Below, in pieces: positions 38,800 through 50,591 of a DNA stretch of 64,000 nucleotides. The stretch's first letter is position 1; each line of letters starts with the position of its first letter. A model generated the notes under the pieces. It saw nothing but the letters and a program-made list of their open reading frames with translations. It did no database searches and was not told the origin of the DNA. Source of the DNA: Sciurus carolinensis (Eukaryota; Chordata; Mammalia; Rodentia; Sciuridae); contig NC_062213.1 of NCBI RefSeq assembly GCF_902686445.1, positions 54,695,268 through 54,759,267 of the forward strand, read 5' to 3'. A program made the translations under genes and the position numbers.

Positions 38800-39250
38800 T
38801 GTATGTAATTGTTAGCCCATGAATTCTACTTGTAGTCTTTTATTATTCAGAAATATTTATGAAATCAGACAAAAATATAGATGTATAAGAATGTTTACTA
38901 ATTCTTTTTAAGCAATGAAAAGTGGAGGTATTGGTTAAAATGTGACACATATATAAATGAAATATTTGGTGGCAATTAAAAATTGAGATTATAGATATTC
39001 GCTGACATGAAAAAATGACCATGGTATATTTACTAAGTGAAGATGAAGAGTATTCATGTACACAGTCTTCACATATTACCCAACGTTCTCAATAAAATTT
39101 ATTTTTATAATTCATTTGTATGTTTGCAAATGTACAGGAAAAGACTGAAAAGATATTCATGGAATTATTAAAAGCAAAGATCACTGGAGAGGGGAACAAG
39201 TATTTTCTCTTCTGTACAATGTAGTTTTAAATTTTTTAGCAAGCATTAAT
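38800..39250 (+). mobile_element. Ancient L1M fragment
   Basis: Decayed 3'-end phrases 'aatatttggtggcaatta' and 'aagatcactggagagggg'. Confidence 0.4.
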
Positions 39251-39639
39251 TTTTTTAAACATCAAAAAATTTCCAATTGGGGAAGGAAATTTTTCCACCA
39301 TAAGAAGAAGACAGTATTAGTGTAGTACTGTATCTTAAGAAGAAAATTCTTGCTCTGAATCATGAATATCAAGAAATTTCATTTTGAATTTCATGAATGT
39401 CTACACCTGAAATTAGTCTCAAGAATGCTCTTTTATTGCAGAATCATGGCTAAAGAATGTCCAGTCTTTTGAGGACAAAAGACTAAGATTGCGGATCTCT
39501 CTGAATTAGGTTATTCTGCACCAGAGAAAATTCTCCAATTCTTCTAGGCCATTACTCACGTTCCCAAGTGTGTGATTTGTCTTTTGGGACTCTGTCATTT
39601 ATTACCACTGCTAATATTACAGCAACCACATGGTAAATG

Positions 39640-39835
39640 AGGTCTATGCTAGGCAACACTCAAAATACTTGATATTTAAGATTGCTAATTTAAACAATAA
39701 TCATAAAATACAGTTTCCAATTTTACAGATGAGAAAGCTGAGTATCATAGAAACTAATTAGCTTCCAAAGGTCACAAGCCTGTGAATAGTGGAAATAATG
39801 TTTCAACACATCTAACTTGAGAGTTCATGAATCTT
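39640..39835 (+). mobile_element. MIR SINE
   Basis: 'ttttacagatgagaaagctg' followed by 'ccaaaggtcacaagcct' is the MIR 3' half. Confidence 0.75.
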
Positions 39836-40640
39836 TTAACCCTATAATATGGTTTATAAGGTGACCACAAAAGTGTCACAGGTGTATTAGTGTTCATTGA
39901 ATAAAAATGTTAATGCAATGGCAAAATTATAAAGTATCTTTGGAGTATAGAATCACCATCAAGAATCTTGTAGCCAGAGAAATAATATCTAGACGTGGAA
40001 GATCTTGGCAAGCCACAGGATAAATTCAGGAACACACATTTCACCCAGTGAGAGAGGATTGTCGTCAAGAGGGAAGTTAACACCCAGATGGCAAATATAG
40101 TTTGCAGATGCCTGACATTTGTGCTTTCTTACCAGATCAGAGTTCACTGGTGGAAGTGTCAGAGCAAAAGTGCCTCCCAGAAAGAATGCTCAGCTTTTCC
40201 TTGTAATCAAAGTCGATCCTGGGTAAACAGCTTCTGTTCTGTCTCTTTATCAGCATCAAGTCCCAGTTAGTGCCTCTTGGCACCTGCCACTGTCTGGCAT
40301 TTTCTTTCTAGCATGTGGTTCTTACATTTTTTGCAACCTCAGGTATCACCATGTTCATCCTGTGTATATGCTGTCTCTCCTTCTTCTCTCCTCCTTCTTT
40401 CCTTTCATGCTTTTTTCTCCTTTTCCTTTTTTATTCCTTCTCTTCCCTAATCTCTTCCTTCTTTTCCTCTCTCTCTCTCAAACATTATTTCTACCAGGAA
40501 TCTACCAGAATCTATGCCCACTATCTGCTAGAAACACTCTGGATGTAGAATTCTTCCTTCAAGAAGCTTACAGTCTAGAGTTATAAACACACGGTCATGA
40601 GGACAGTTAGGGTCATCAAAGGATCATGGCTTAGAAACAA
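39836..40640. other. Unassigned stretch
   Basis: Includes a pyrimidine-rich tract at 40375-40480. Nothing else recognised. Confidence 0.4.
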
Positions 40641-40644
40641 AATG

Positions 40645-40718
40645 ATGTATCCCATTTGTGTACAATGAATCAAAATGCAGTCTGTAAAAATTTTTTAAAA
40701 ATTAAAAATAAACAAAAA
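40645..40718 (+). mobile_element. Very short L1 3' end
   Basis: 'aatgaatcaaaatgcagtct' plus A-rich tail is the reverse complement of the L1 3' end at about 24935-24985. Confidence 0.7.
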
Positions 40719-40907
40719 GAATCAAACTGAAATCTCATGTTTCTTAAATCCAGTTCTGTGTTACACCCATATAAAGTTTGTGATTAAACTTTGCTTTGCA
40801 TAGGCTCTCTGGACAGAGGAGCACAGAATAATGGAAAGAGTATTGGACTCAGAAAATCTGGATACTAGTTGTAACTCTGTACTAACGATTGTTTCTAGGC
40901 TCCCTCT

Positions 40908-41243
40908 GGTTTTTTTTTTTTTTTAATTGTAAACAAATGGGATACATGTTGTTTCTCTGTTTGTACATGGAGTAAAATTTAATCATAAATTTACATAGGG
41001 TAATGTTGTTTGATTCATTCTGTTATTTTTTCCCTTCCCCCCACCCCTCCCACCCCTCTTTTCCCTCTATACAGTCCTTCCTCCATTCTTGCCCCCCTCC
41101 CTAACCCTAACTCGAACCCTAACACTAACCCATTATGTGTCATCTTCCACTTATTAGCGAGATCATTCGTCCTTTGGTTTTTTGAGATTGGCTTATCTCA
41201 CTTAGCATGATATTCTCCAATTTCATCCATTTGCCTGCAAATG
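40908..41243 (-). mobile_element. 5'-truncated young L1 with perfect target-site duplication
   Basis: Poly(T), then L1 3' UTR and the last part of ORF2. Flanked by the 14-bp duplication tctaggctccctct at 40894-40907 and 41244-41257. It carries a telomere-like tract at 41099-41131. Confidence 0.95.
41099..41131. repeat. Telomere-like (CCCTAA)n tract inside an L1 3' UTR
   Basis: Five degenerate CCCTAA-type units. The homologous place in the L1 at 17145-17170 is C-rich without this motif. Confidence 0.8.
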
Positions 41244-41257
41244 TCTAGGCTCCCTCT

Positions 41258-42729
41258 TGACATCTACTCAGGTTGTTCTTTTCTGCCCAGAATGGTATTG
41301 TGAACACCCAACTTAGCCCAGGACACTAATGCATCCTTCAACCTTATTTTGGATATCAGCTTTTGGGAAACCTTTGCCAGTCAAGGCTGCGTGAGGCGTC
41401 TTGGTCTCAGAGCACTTATGGTTCTTTACTTACAGTCCTGTAATGTCATATTGATCCTCACGTACATTCTTCCACTTGTTTTATTCATTTCTGTACCAGC
41501 ATATCAAACACTGTGACTGGCACTTATTAGGCATCTAATGAATACATGACTGAATATCTTCCTTGCATTTAAGATCTATTCATGTAATTTAAATTACACA
41601 ACATATGTGCAATTTGAAAAATCATATAAAATATAAGTAGGCTGAGATTAGTAAAGGTGAGCTTATGAACAGAAGTTTGGAAGAAATAAGATATTCTTAT
41701 TCTTTGGGGATTGAAAAGAGCTCTTACAAACAAGTAGTAGTTTGCTAACAATTGAAACTTTAGGACTCAGATTGGTTCATCTGCCCAACCCTCTTGTGAA
41801 ATGTTTCCCCAACCGTGTCACAAACAATTGGGGGTTCAATCAGGATTTTTTTTTTAATAGTACAAATGCTTTTAGTAATATGATGGTATCTGTCATTTAT
41901 ACCTTAAAGTGATCTAAATTAATCTGATTTTCTACTGATTCAACATGAGCTATAGAGACCTACCACAATTCATACATAATACTAAACCTGAGGTACACAA
42001 ATACAGACATGTGAACACAAAGAAGAGAACAAACTTCATGTGTGTGTGTGTGTGTGCACGTGTATGTGTACATGCATGTATGCTGCCCCTCTGGACATTA
42101 TGATTGGTGACTTCTGCTGATATCACAAGGGTTGCTATATTCCTTACTGGTTTTTCTATTTGATTTTTTTCACTTTTGCCTACAGTTGGTTCATAGTAAT
42201 GTTTGCTTTATTAAATAAAGGCAAAGTAGGTTACAGTTTATATTTGGAAAGTGCTTTGCCAGCTCTTTGGTTGGTTCTCACTTGCACCACTGGACAATGT
42301 GTGAAGAGTCCCTTTTATGAGTAAGAGGACAAGTGAAGAAGTTTCACAATAAGCTTCAGGGCACAACACAGTCTGTAATTAGCCACTACCCTTTTAACTG
42401 ACGCATAGCCTGTGGTTTACCTCCTCTTGCCAAAATGTCACCAGTTTGAAGTCAAAAAGTCAAGAGTCAATGCTCAGTCACTGTGAACATGTGTGTAATG
42501 AATGATACACAAACTTACACACAACTTTGATTTTGTCTCTTAAACCTAGGATGGGAAATGCAAGACAATTCTCATATTAAATGTTCCCACTAGTTCATGG
42601 GGAAAGAGAGTCAAATAAAATATGCCTAATTTTGTTATTAAAGTTTCATCTTAAAACTCTAAAAAAATCCCCAAGCACAGATAATAATAATGTTTTAGTA
42701 AAGGAATTTTCTTTCCAATAAAAGGAGAG
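41258..42729. other. Unassigned stretch upstream of candidate enhancer
   Basis: Contains (TG)n at 42039-42056 and a degenerate DR1 motif at 42457-42469. No gene. Confidence 0.4.
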
Positions 42730-43200
42730 CCTGGGCGTGAACCCTCACCTCACTCTCCACCCTCACATGGGCTTTGTCCCTGCTCGTTATCCAGAGAGGG
42801 GTATGTTTCCTCTTCAACTTAAAAATTGTCCAAAAAATGCCCTCATTTCCTCCAAAAGAAATAAACACAGGCAAAGGTCAGAGGGATACATTCCATGGAA
42901 GCTGCCCATAGGAGAGCAAAGTGCAAGGCAGACAGCCTGGACCAGAAAGTGCCTGTCCCGTCAGCACTGAGCATCTGGGGCCATGTCCCCATGCTCCACA
43001 TCACCAAAGAAAAGTGGGGCTCCCTCTGCTGTGGGCCCCATCTCCACAGCTCTGAGGAAACATTCTGGCCTGGCGTGTGTGCATTTTTATGGGGTATTTA
43101 TGCCCCAAAGCATGGTCATTCCTGCAGGAATTCTTTTCATAATCAAAGGCAAACTGTCTCCCGTGTGCCTTGTTTGTGGGTGTTAGAACCCTCCAGAATC
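42730..43200 (+). promoter_or_regulatory. Candidate distal FABP4 enhancer
   Basis: GC-richer, repeat-free block about 4.0-4.5 kb upstream of the FABP4 start site with a DR1-like motif CAGGCA-A-AGGTCA at 42868-42880. Mouse Fabp4 has its PPARG-bound adipocyte enhancer about 5.4 kb upstream. The position is comparable; orthology is inferred. Confidence 0.4.
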
Positions 43201-44979
43201 CAGAAGGAAGCAGTTACAGGTAGAGCAGTTTCTGGATTCTTTTACCCTTTCTGTTTCGTTTCTCAATTTCTTCCGCTGCTTTCCCATTTTTCTGTGACCC
43301 TTTTCCCTACTTGTCATCTAACTCCTGCCTTGTGACCAGATTCACATCTGTCCATTCTACCCTTTATAATCTACTCTTTCTAGGGCCACTATATACATGC
43401 TTCTAAAATTCAAATAGGAGTCCATGGTTTCTTCATTTAAAGCACAAACATGAAGCATGATTATGTGACCAGAATCCATATCTCATTCTTTTGTTAATTA
43501 ATTCATCAATCTAAATATTCAGTGAATGAGCAAAGTGCTAGGAACTGTAAATCAGGGATGGGAGGACGTTCAGGATAGAGAAGGGAAGTTAGGGATGAGA
43601 AGAGAGTGGGACAGGATGAAGGTGTCTATTATCTTGTATATATTCTGTGCTAATAAAAGATACTGAAAATATTTTTAAAATTAGGAAAGCAGCAAGTGTC
43701 TCCTATGTCAAAAATTCCCATCTCTAGATAATTATCAAAACAAAATACCTTACTTTGGTCCCAGGCTGGTAACTGAAATGGGAATTTGGATCATCGAAGA
43801 TAGACAGAAATCACGCCTTATTTATTACTGCATTCCCTACCCCATGTAGAACCATAGCTTGAACATAGCAGGCCCTCCAAAAAAGATTTTTTGAAACTTA
43901 TTTGCCAGTGTGAACTTTGTATAATGAAACTCTATGTGGAAATGTGACCAGTATGATTTCTACAAGTTCTCAAGAAAGAGTGACAAACTTTCAGTTAAAT
44001 TTTAACTCTTTCTTAATGATGAGGTAAGATATTCTTCAAAGAACTCTATATTCAAGACCATATAATATTGAGATTTTTTTAAAAACCTGATTCTCCTTCT
44101 TTTGTACTACGTCTTCACATAGAAGTTCACTGATAATAATTTGGTGAGCAAACATTCCATCTTATCCATGTCAGCAAGTTTAAGTTTTAAGGGCTGAGAT
44201 GAAGATAATTTTTGAAGGAACCAAGCAGTTGCTTGTGTTTCTGTTTATACTGTGAAGCATGAGTTACAGGCCTCAATAGTAAATTTCTAGAGTACTTAAT
44301 ATATACAAAGAATCCTACACCTTATATCAGACACAGAATAGTGGTCTTGTGCATAGTTAAAAATATTAACATTTCACAGGATAGTCCACACATTGGGAAT
44401 ATAAACAGAGATGCTTCTAAGGACAACATCCCTTTAGGTAAGAAACTGACAGGCCTATTTGTTTTGTTCCACGGTGATAACATGAAGTTTCCTCATATGT
44501 GGACTCAATTACTCTCTCACATCTCAATTCTTTCATTATAATTATTTAAGTTACCAAGGCCCTTTACTGTAAGTTACTACTATTTGTTTATATAAAATCA
44601 TTACAGGAGTTATTTCTAGAGAATTTCAGCTTTATCATTTCTCCAACAATGATCAGGCACTAAATATACTAACATAGGAAGATGATGATGCTGTCCCACA
44701 GAAATATTCTTAAAAGATTTTTTATTTTTAGAGGTGTGCCAATGGACTCATATTAGCTAGCCCACCTGATGAGAGCTTTCTTCATGTGTTTTATTGAATA
44801 TTTAATTGCTAACAGTGGATAAATCTGAACAAAAGACCCCACCTTAATAGATCTCAGCCTTTATTCACCAAGAAGGTATATTTATATGTTTTTCAAGGTT
44901 CATAGGTACTGTTGGTGACAGATTGGATGCAGTTGTCCTGAAAGGGAATCAAAACAGCAACTCCTGATGTTCCTGTGAC
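43201..44979. other. Unassigned stretch
   Basis: No gene or confident repeat; short L2/MIR-like text near 43860. Confidence 0.4.
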
Positions 44980-45300
44980 TGGATCACTTCTTCCCCGATC
45001 TTCCTCTGGCTGCCTTCTCATCTATCAGGCAATAGGTCCATTGCCCACCTCCTTCAGTGGGCCCTCCCAGACTGCTCCTTCTGGTATTGCCATCATTACA
45101 TCAAATGACCCTGCCCTCTTTGCTCAGAAACTGCTCTACCTGTAACTGGTGTCTTTGACCCTGTGCATTTTACCTTCTCCAGTTCTAGAACATAAGCTCC
45201 ACAAGAGCAGCCAAGGCCTGGGTTGGCTCCTCACTCTTGACTCCTGCACTTAGCTCAGTACCTGGTTTATTCATCACATAAACAAGTGAACCTTGATGTC
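44980..45300 (+). mobile_element. L2 fragment
   Basis: 'gttctagaacataagctcca' and 'cttagctcagtacctggttt' match the L2 3' end order. Confidence 0.65.
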
Positions 45301-45317
45301 ACTATGGTACTCGAAAG

Positions 45318-45775
45318 CAGCCTTGTTCAAGAGAAATGTGATGTATTCATATGTAATATTAAGTCTTCCAGTAGCTATGTTAAGAAAGTAAAAAAAAAAC
45401 AGGTGAAGCTAATTTTAGTAACATGTTTCCTTTAATCCCACATGTCTGAATTTTTGTCGTTTCAGCATATAATCAAGTTAGCAGATTTTATTAATATGTT
45501 GTACATTATTATTTTATATTGACTTCAAAATTTGGTGTATATTTTATATGAACAGTACATCTCAAGACTTGGAACCTGCTATTGACAAAAATGGCAATTT
45601 CATAAAATTTACAATTGAAAGTATAGATTGACATAGCCACATTGCTCCAAACATGTTTAAAATTTCTCCAATAACCAAATTGAAGATCATTTCTTATGTT
45701 CTTATTGAAACTCAGTTTCACAATCACACTAGCCACACGGCAAGTGTGTAAGCCACGTGTGACTAGAGACACAAG
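45318..45775 (+). mobile_element. hAT-type non-autonomous DNA transposon
   Basis: Starts 'cagccttgttcaagagaaa', has 'aaacaggtgaagctaatttt' and 'tacatctcaagacttgg', and ends 'agccacgtgtgactag', resembling a Charlie-related element. About 130 bp near 45580-45715 do not fit and may be an insert. Confidence 0.55.
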
Positions 45776-47080
45776 TCTTGGATGGTTTATTTCTAAAACA
45801 ACATGTTTAAACTGTAGTGTTTAGTGTTACAACACATGTTGTATATATTCGAACATGATAATCATTTAAGATCTGTCTGAAGCACTTTTTTACTACATAT
45901 CAATAATCAACATATATGCTAAAAAGAAAATTACAATTAATTCAGAACACTATTAAAATTATTCCTCTACTAAGAATAATTTATTTACTTTAACATTTGA
46001 AAGAGCTTATTCAATGACTAACAGCTGAATCTCTAACATCACTACAATCTATGTATTGATACAACAGACTCTAAAGGATGAACGTTATTACTGTATCATT
46101 AAAAATATAGCAGTTAAAAATTAACTTACATTCCTACATAAAATCCTATTGTTTACAGAATTTACTGCCCCAAACCTTTCTGAGGCCTGGGGATACTGAC
46201 ATGGGCTTACAAATCAATCACGTGGTCTGCATGTTCTGCTTAGTGAGGTCCATAGGGTAGAAACTTATAACTCTAGAAACTCGTAACATATCTAAAATCT
46301 AGATATGTTCATGGGAGACTGATATACATGTGAAAATCTTGCATCATGCTAGTATATGGTGGGAAGATTGAAAACCATGATTATTTTAGAAAAGTAATTT
46401 CATAGGTCAGTCATCATGTAAAAGAAAAATAGGTTTTGATAGCTTGTGACCACATCTTTTCTATCATTCAAGTAAAGCAATACCATCTAGAACTGGTTAA
46501 ATTTAGAGCTTATTAATATAGTTCAGGACCAGAATATAGAGTATATTTTTAATTTGAGCCTATTTTTCAAGGGGTCGTTAGAATTCAATACCAAGTTATC
46601 ATTAAGGGATAGAAAGAGTGAGAAATCAAATTCTTATTTTAACAAAATCTACAATATAGATTCCTGGTGGACCAAATGCTTTTTGTAGTCACATAAAACA
46701 TTCAAAAATTTGAAATTAGAAATCTGGGGTACTTTAAAATATCAGTACTTCCATTTTGTTTTAACTGCCAGGTTTGTTCTGAGATGGTACTGTCACAAAA
46801 AGACTGCAATTGTTTAAGACTCTCCAAGGTAGTTTTTATGTTCCTCAATTCAAAAGAACCACGTAATTGCAATATTAATAAAATAAAAAACTCAAGAAAA
46901 GAGGGTCAAAGTTCACCCCAAGATAATTGTTCCCCTCCACAATGGGTAAATATTTATGGAAATAACAGGGGGAAGTTCAATGCACTGGGCATTAACAGTC
47001 AAAGCAGGAACATTTAAAATATTCTGTTCGTTGTTAAAAATAATTTGTACTCCAATTTCAATGACCACTTGCCAGGGAGA
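45776..47080. other. FABP4 upstream flank
   Basis: AT-rich, no repeat or gene recognised. Leads directly into the FABP4 promoter. Confidence 0.45.
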
Positions 47081-47086
47081 ACTAAA

Positions 47087-47100
47087 GTTGAGAAATTTCT
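47087..47100 (+). promoter_or_regulatory. FABP4: FABP4 proximal C/EBP site
   Basis: The motif GTTGAGAAATTTCT matches the C/EBP-alpha site known at about -140 of the mouse aP2 promoter. Here it lies about 148 bp before the inferred start site, immediately upstream of the AP-1 element. Confidence 0.8.
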
Positions 47101-47107
47101 ATTAAAA

Positions 47108-47134
47108 CATGACTCAGAGGAAAAAATACAGAGA
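47108..47134 (+). promoter_or_regulatory. FABP4: FABP4 fat-specific element 2 with AP-1 site
   Basis: A perfect AP-1 heptamer TGACTCA at 47110-47116 is followed by GAGGAAAA, the arrangement of fat-specific element FSE2 of the mouse aP2 promoter near -120. Distance to the inferred start site is about 120 bp, as in mouse. Confidence 0.8.
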
Positions 47135-47169
47135 CTGGTAATGAAGGAAATGATCTGATATCATTCGCA

Positions 47170-47174
47170 ATTGG
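47170..47174 (-). promoter_or_regulatory. FABP4: Inverted CCAAT box upstream of FABP4
   Basis: ATTGG within gcaattggtta, about 65 bp upstream of the inferred transcription start; a usual position for NF-Y. Short motif, so moderate confidence only. Confidence 0.45.
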
Positions 47175-47204
47175 TTACTCCTAAGATCACATGTTCTGAG
47201 CATC

Positions 47205-47211
47205 TTTAAAA
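47205..47211 (+). promoter_or_regulatory. FABP4: FABP4 TATA-like box
   Basis: TTTAAAA followed by GGG, about 97 bp before the ATG. It implies a start site near 47235 and a 5' UTR of roughly 65 nt, a typical length for this gene. Confidence 0.65.
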
Positions 47212-47234
47212 GGGAGTCTCTGGACTCGAGGGGT

Positions 47235-47301
47235 CAGAGCACCTTCTTCAAGCCTGAAGTCTCTCTCTCACCTACAAGAATACTCCTAGAAAGCTGACAG
47301 A
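47235..47301 (+). other. FABP4: FABP4 5' untranslated region (inferred)
   Basis: Pyrimidine-rich leader between the inferred start site and ATG. The left boundary is an estimate from the TATA-like box; the last 25 bases resemble the human leader. Confidence 0.55.
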
Positions 47302-47374
47302 ATGTGTGATGCTTTTGTAGGTACCTGGAAACTTGTCTCCAGTGAAAACTTTGATGATTACATGAAAGAAGTGG
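47302..47374 (+). CDS. FABP4: FABP4 coding exon 1
   Basis: Encodes residues 1-24 plus one base. The upstream leader, with the string 'tcctagaaa' shortly before ATG, matches the remembered human FABP4 5' UTR. The donor is gtaagt. Confidence 0.97.
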
Positions 47375-49659
47375 GTAAGTAAATGTGCTGTGGAGTGACT
47401 GTGTTATTAACTTTTTTGAGGGGAGAAAGGACTTATAGCTAGGTTTTCACCCTGGAAGCATTAGCCTAAAACAAAAATGCTATTTTTCTCTGTGGAGGCT
47501 GTACAAGCAGCAAGTGAGAATCTATTTCTAGGAACATTCTGAACTGAAGCTACAACTAATGCTTCCTAAAGGTGAACTAAAGGATCTAAATGAAAGTTTT
47601 GTGATTTATAGACTGACAAGATTTTACTCTAATTACAAAACTTGGGTGTTTTTGATTTACTTGGCTCTTGTCTGCTTGCTTTTCTTTCACCCTCCTTTGC
47701 ATATATAATATGCAATAACCTGAAAAGAAAAACATATTTATATCACAGCATGCAATAATTTCCATTAGAAATCGAAGTCACTATATTTCTCATCTTAGAA
47801 AATAATATTTTTTTTTAGTAAATGCATGTTAACAAATTATTTTCTTGTCCCAAGTGTCAATGCATTAAAATACGTGATTGTTTTATGGTAGACAAAATCT
47901 TAATTTCAAGAAAATATGTTCTATAAAGGGTTGAAATACTTCTTTGACTACAAACAGGATGCCATAGATTATTGCATCTAGTAATTCAAAAGGAGAATGT
48001 TGCATATGTAACCTCTAGCTTTTTAGACTTTGTTAACATTGCCATTATGTCGGATGTGAATGTTCACCAGATAATTATGGCAGTAAAGTAATAAAAGTAA
48101 ATTATAAATGCAACTTCTCAGGTCACCTCAGCTTTGAAAACTCTTTCTGTCCCAACCCTCAAACATGGTAAAGTCAGATCCAGGACATGCAAACTGGGGA
48201 GAAATTTTATCCAGTATCTTTATTAGGGGTTAGAAGTCAATTTCCTAAATCTCAAAAGACTTGACCTTCCCCTCAATTTTATGTAAGCATTTTTTTTACT
48301 TATCTGAAACTATTGTTTTTTTCTTGATTATAGATGAGAGGGAAATCAGGAATTTCAGCATGAGAAAGATCTAACTTTTAAAAATATCAACTAGTTGTGA
48401 TTCAATACACTAATTAATATGCACTGATACAGAAATGCCAGGATTGGGAGGCATTTACCACTGATTCTTTAAAGTGTTTTACACTTTTAATATTTACATG
48501 TAAGTTCTTGTGATACTGTTTAAATTATAAAGGACTGATTCAGGCAATAAGATACCTCCTGAATGAAGTTGACTGCTCTAATTGAGGATGGGTGAATAGG
48601 TTTTGCCTTTGAGCAGTCAAATAAGGAGAGAATGAAACAAGTGGAGAACACGATTTTTCCCAAAGTCGGTCATTTCAGAATCACACTCCGTGTTGCATCC
48701 ATTCACTCTGCTTATTTAATACATACATTTAATGTTGTCTTTTGCAACAAAGCTGGGACTTGATGAAGCAATATATTATCTTCCCACTGTACCACTTTTT
48801 GAATAGGCAGCTAAATCAAGAGCCTCAGCATTACTTATTTCATGTCATATTTCTCTGTTTCTCTCTCTTTCTATACTTTGGTGGATTTTAATCAAAGAGA
48901 GAGCCTAGATTTATGTGCATGTGCCAAAAAAATTCAACATATGTGTGACCGTCATGAGGTCTGTGTAACATCTGCAGTGATGGCAAGTTACTACTGCTTA
49001 TCTTAGTTTGTAACTGTTCATCTCATACTTTATACAAGGAAATATATTACACTTTTTAAAAAAACAGGACTTCACTATTTAGGTGATAGGGAATCAAAAT
49101 ATTGTTTCCTAAACTATTCTAAAGTAAGAACCAGTGATGTCTTTGCTTTTATTTGTTTCTTCTTTCTTTGTGTTTTTATTCACGTTTGCTAGGCAAGCAC
49201 TGTACCACTGAACTACATCCCCATCTCTAGAAATAGTGATTTATTCAATTTTGATGTTTTCACCATTGATGTCTAGTCTATCTTTAATATGTCCTATAAA
49301 TTGCTGGTAATGCTATCACCATTATAAAATGGTATGAATGTAGGGAACATTTTTCTCCCTTTTGTAGGAATTAATCCAAATTCTCATTTCATAAGGGACT
49401 AATTTGGGAAAGAAGCCCAGAAAACTCGACTTGGTAGTAAATGCTATGAATTGTGACTTTCGTGCACTCAAAATAGATGATCTCTTACCTTAATAACTGT
49501 AATAGCTCACAAAGTCCTATTTAAAATTCTGACTATGGGATTTTTTAATAAAATTTTTAATGACTAAAAGAGAATAAAGTGGTTATGTCGCCTCAAGTAT
49601 TTCAGTATTTTGTAAACAGAGAAGAATGGTAATGAAGATAGATGTGTGTGTGTACAGGC

Positions 49660-49704
<45 letters not shown>

Positions 49705-50553
49705 CATTCCAAAAGACTTAATCTCTATAAATATTCTTGTTGAGAATTACCAGTGGGTCTCCTGAGAAGTTATGTCCAGAACTAGAGAAGGAGAAGTTTA
49801 AAGACTAAGCCTCAAAGGTTTTCTTGTATTAGCCTAGTGTACTTTTATCCTCAGGAGATATTTAAATAAGGCCTTATAAAACTCACTGGTATCTTTTCCC
49901 CCTCTTTCCTCTTACACACACCATACTTCTCTGACTTACTGATGTGAGAGAATGTGTCAACCTTTTATTTTCCTTTTCTAACTGCAGGGGTGGGTTTTGC
50001 CACCAGGAAAGTGGCTGGCATGGCCAAACCCAACATGATCATCAGTGTGAATGGAGATGTGATCACCATCAGATCAGAGAGCACCTTTAAAAACACGGAG
50101 ATTTCCTTCAAACTGGGCCAGGAATTTGACGAAGTCACTGCAGACGACAGGAAAGTCAAGGTGAGGAACAGGGAATTGTCACAAAGTGAATGCCTATTTC
50201 TAAATTGCCACTGCCTGCAAGAAACTATTTCATAACCATAAGAGGAAAAACTGTTCTTTATGGGCCAAGAGCCCTGAACTTCACATCTACACCATGTTGC
50301 CTTCAATATGTAGTTGGTGAATTTTTCCCTTTTTATTAGGTGGGTTTCATATTTTTAAAAAATGATTAACATAATTTATGTGTCACATAATACATAGAAT
50401 ATTTGAAATGAATAAAGTAATAAAACAGATAAGAGAAAGTTTATATGAGTGGAAGAAATTTTTCAAAATCACCTATAATCCTACCATCTCAGTATAAATT
50501 TATGATCTATATTCTTTCACAGTATTTTTTCAAATGCAATTTTGTATAATCTA

Positions 50554-50591
<38 letters not shown>

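Noticed and set aside
40315..40586. Hydrophobic open frames suggesting a membrane peptide
   Set aside because: Produced by a pyrimidine-rich low-complexity tract; no start or splice support.
42895..43335. 146-codon open frame read as a novel gene
   Set aside because: Composition is like non-coding GC-richer DNA, no domain or signal is visible, and two overlapping frames are also open. Regulatory DNA is more likely.
49663..49700. CRISPR or satellite-like array
   Set aside because: It is a plain TG microsatellite; no spaced direct repeats occur anywhere in the window.
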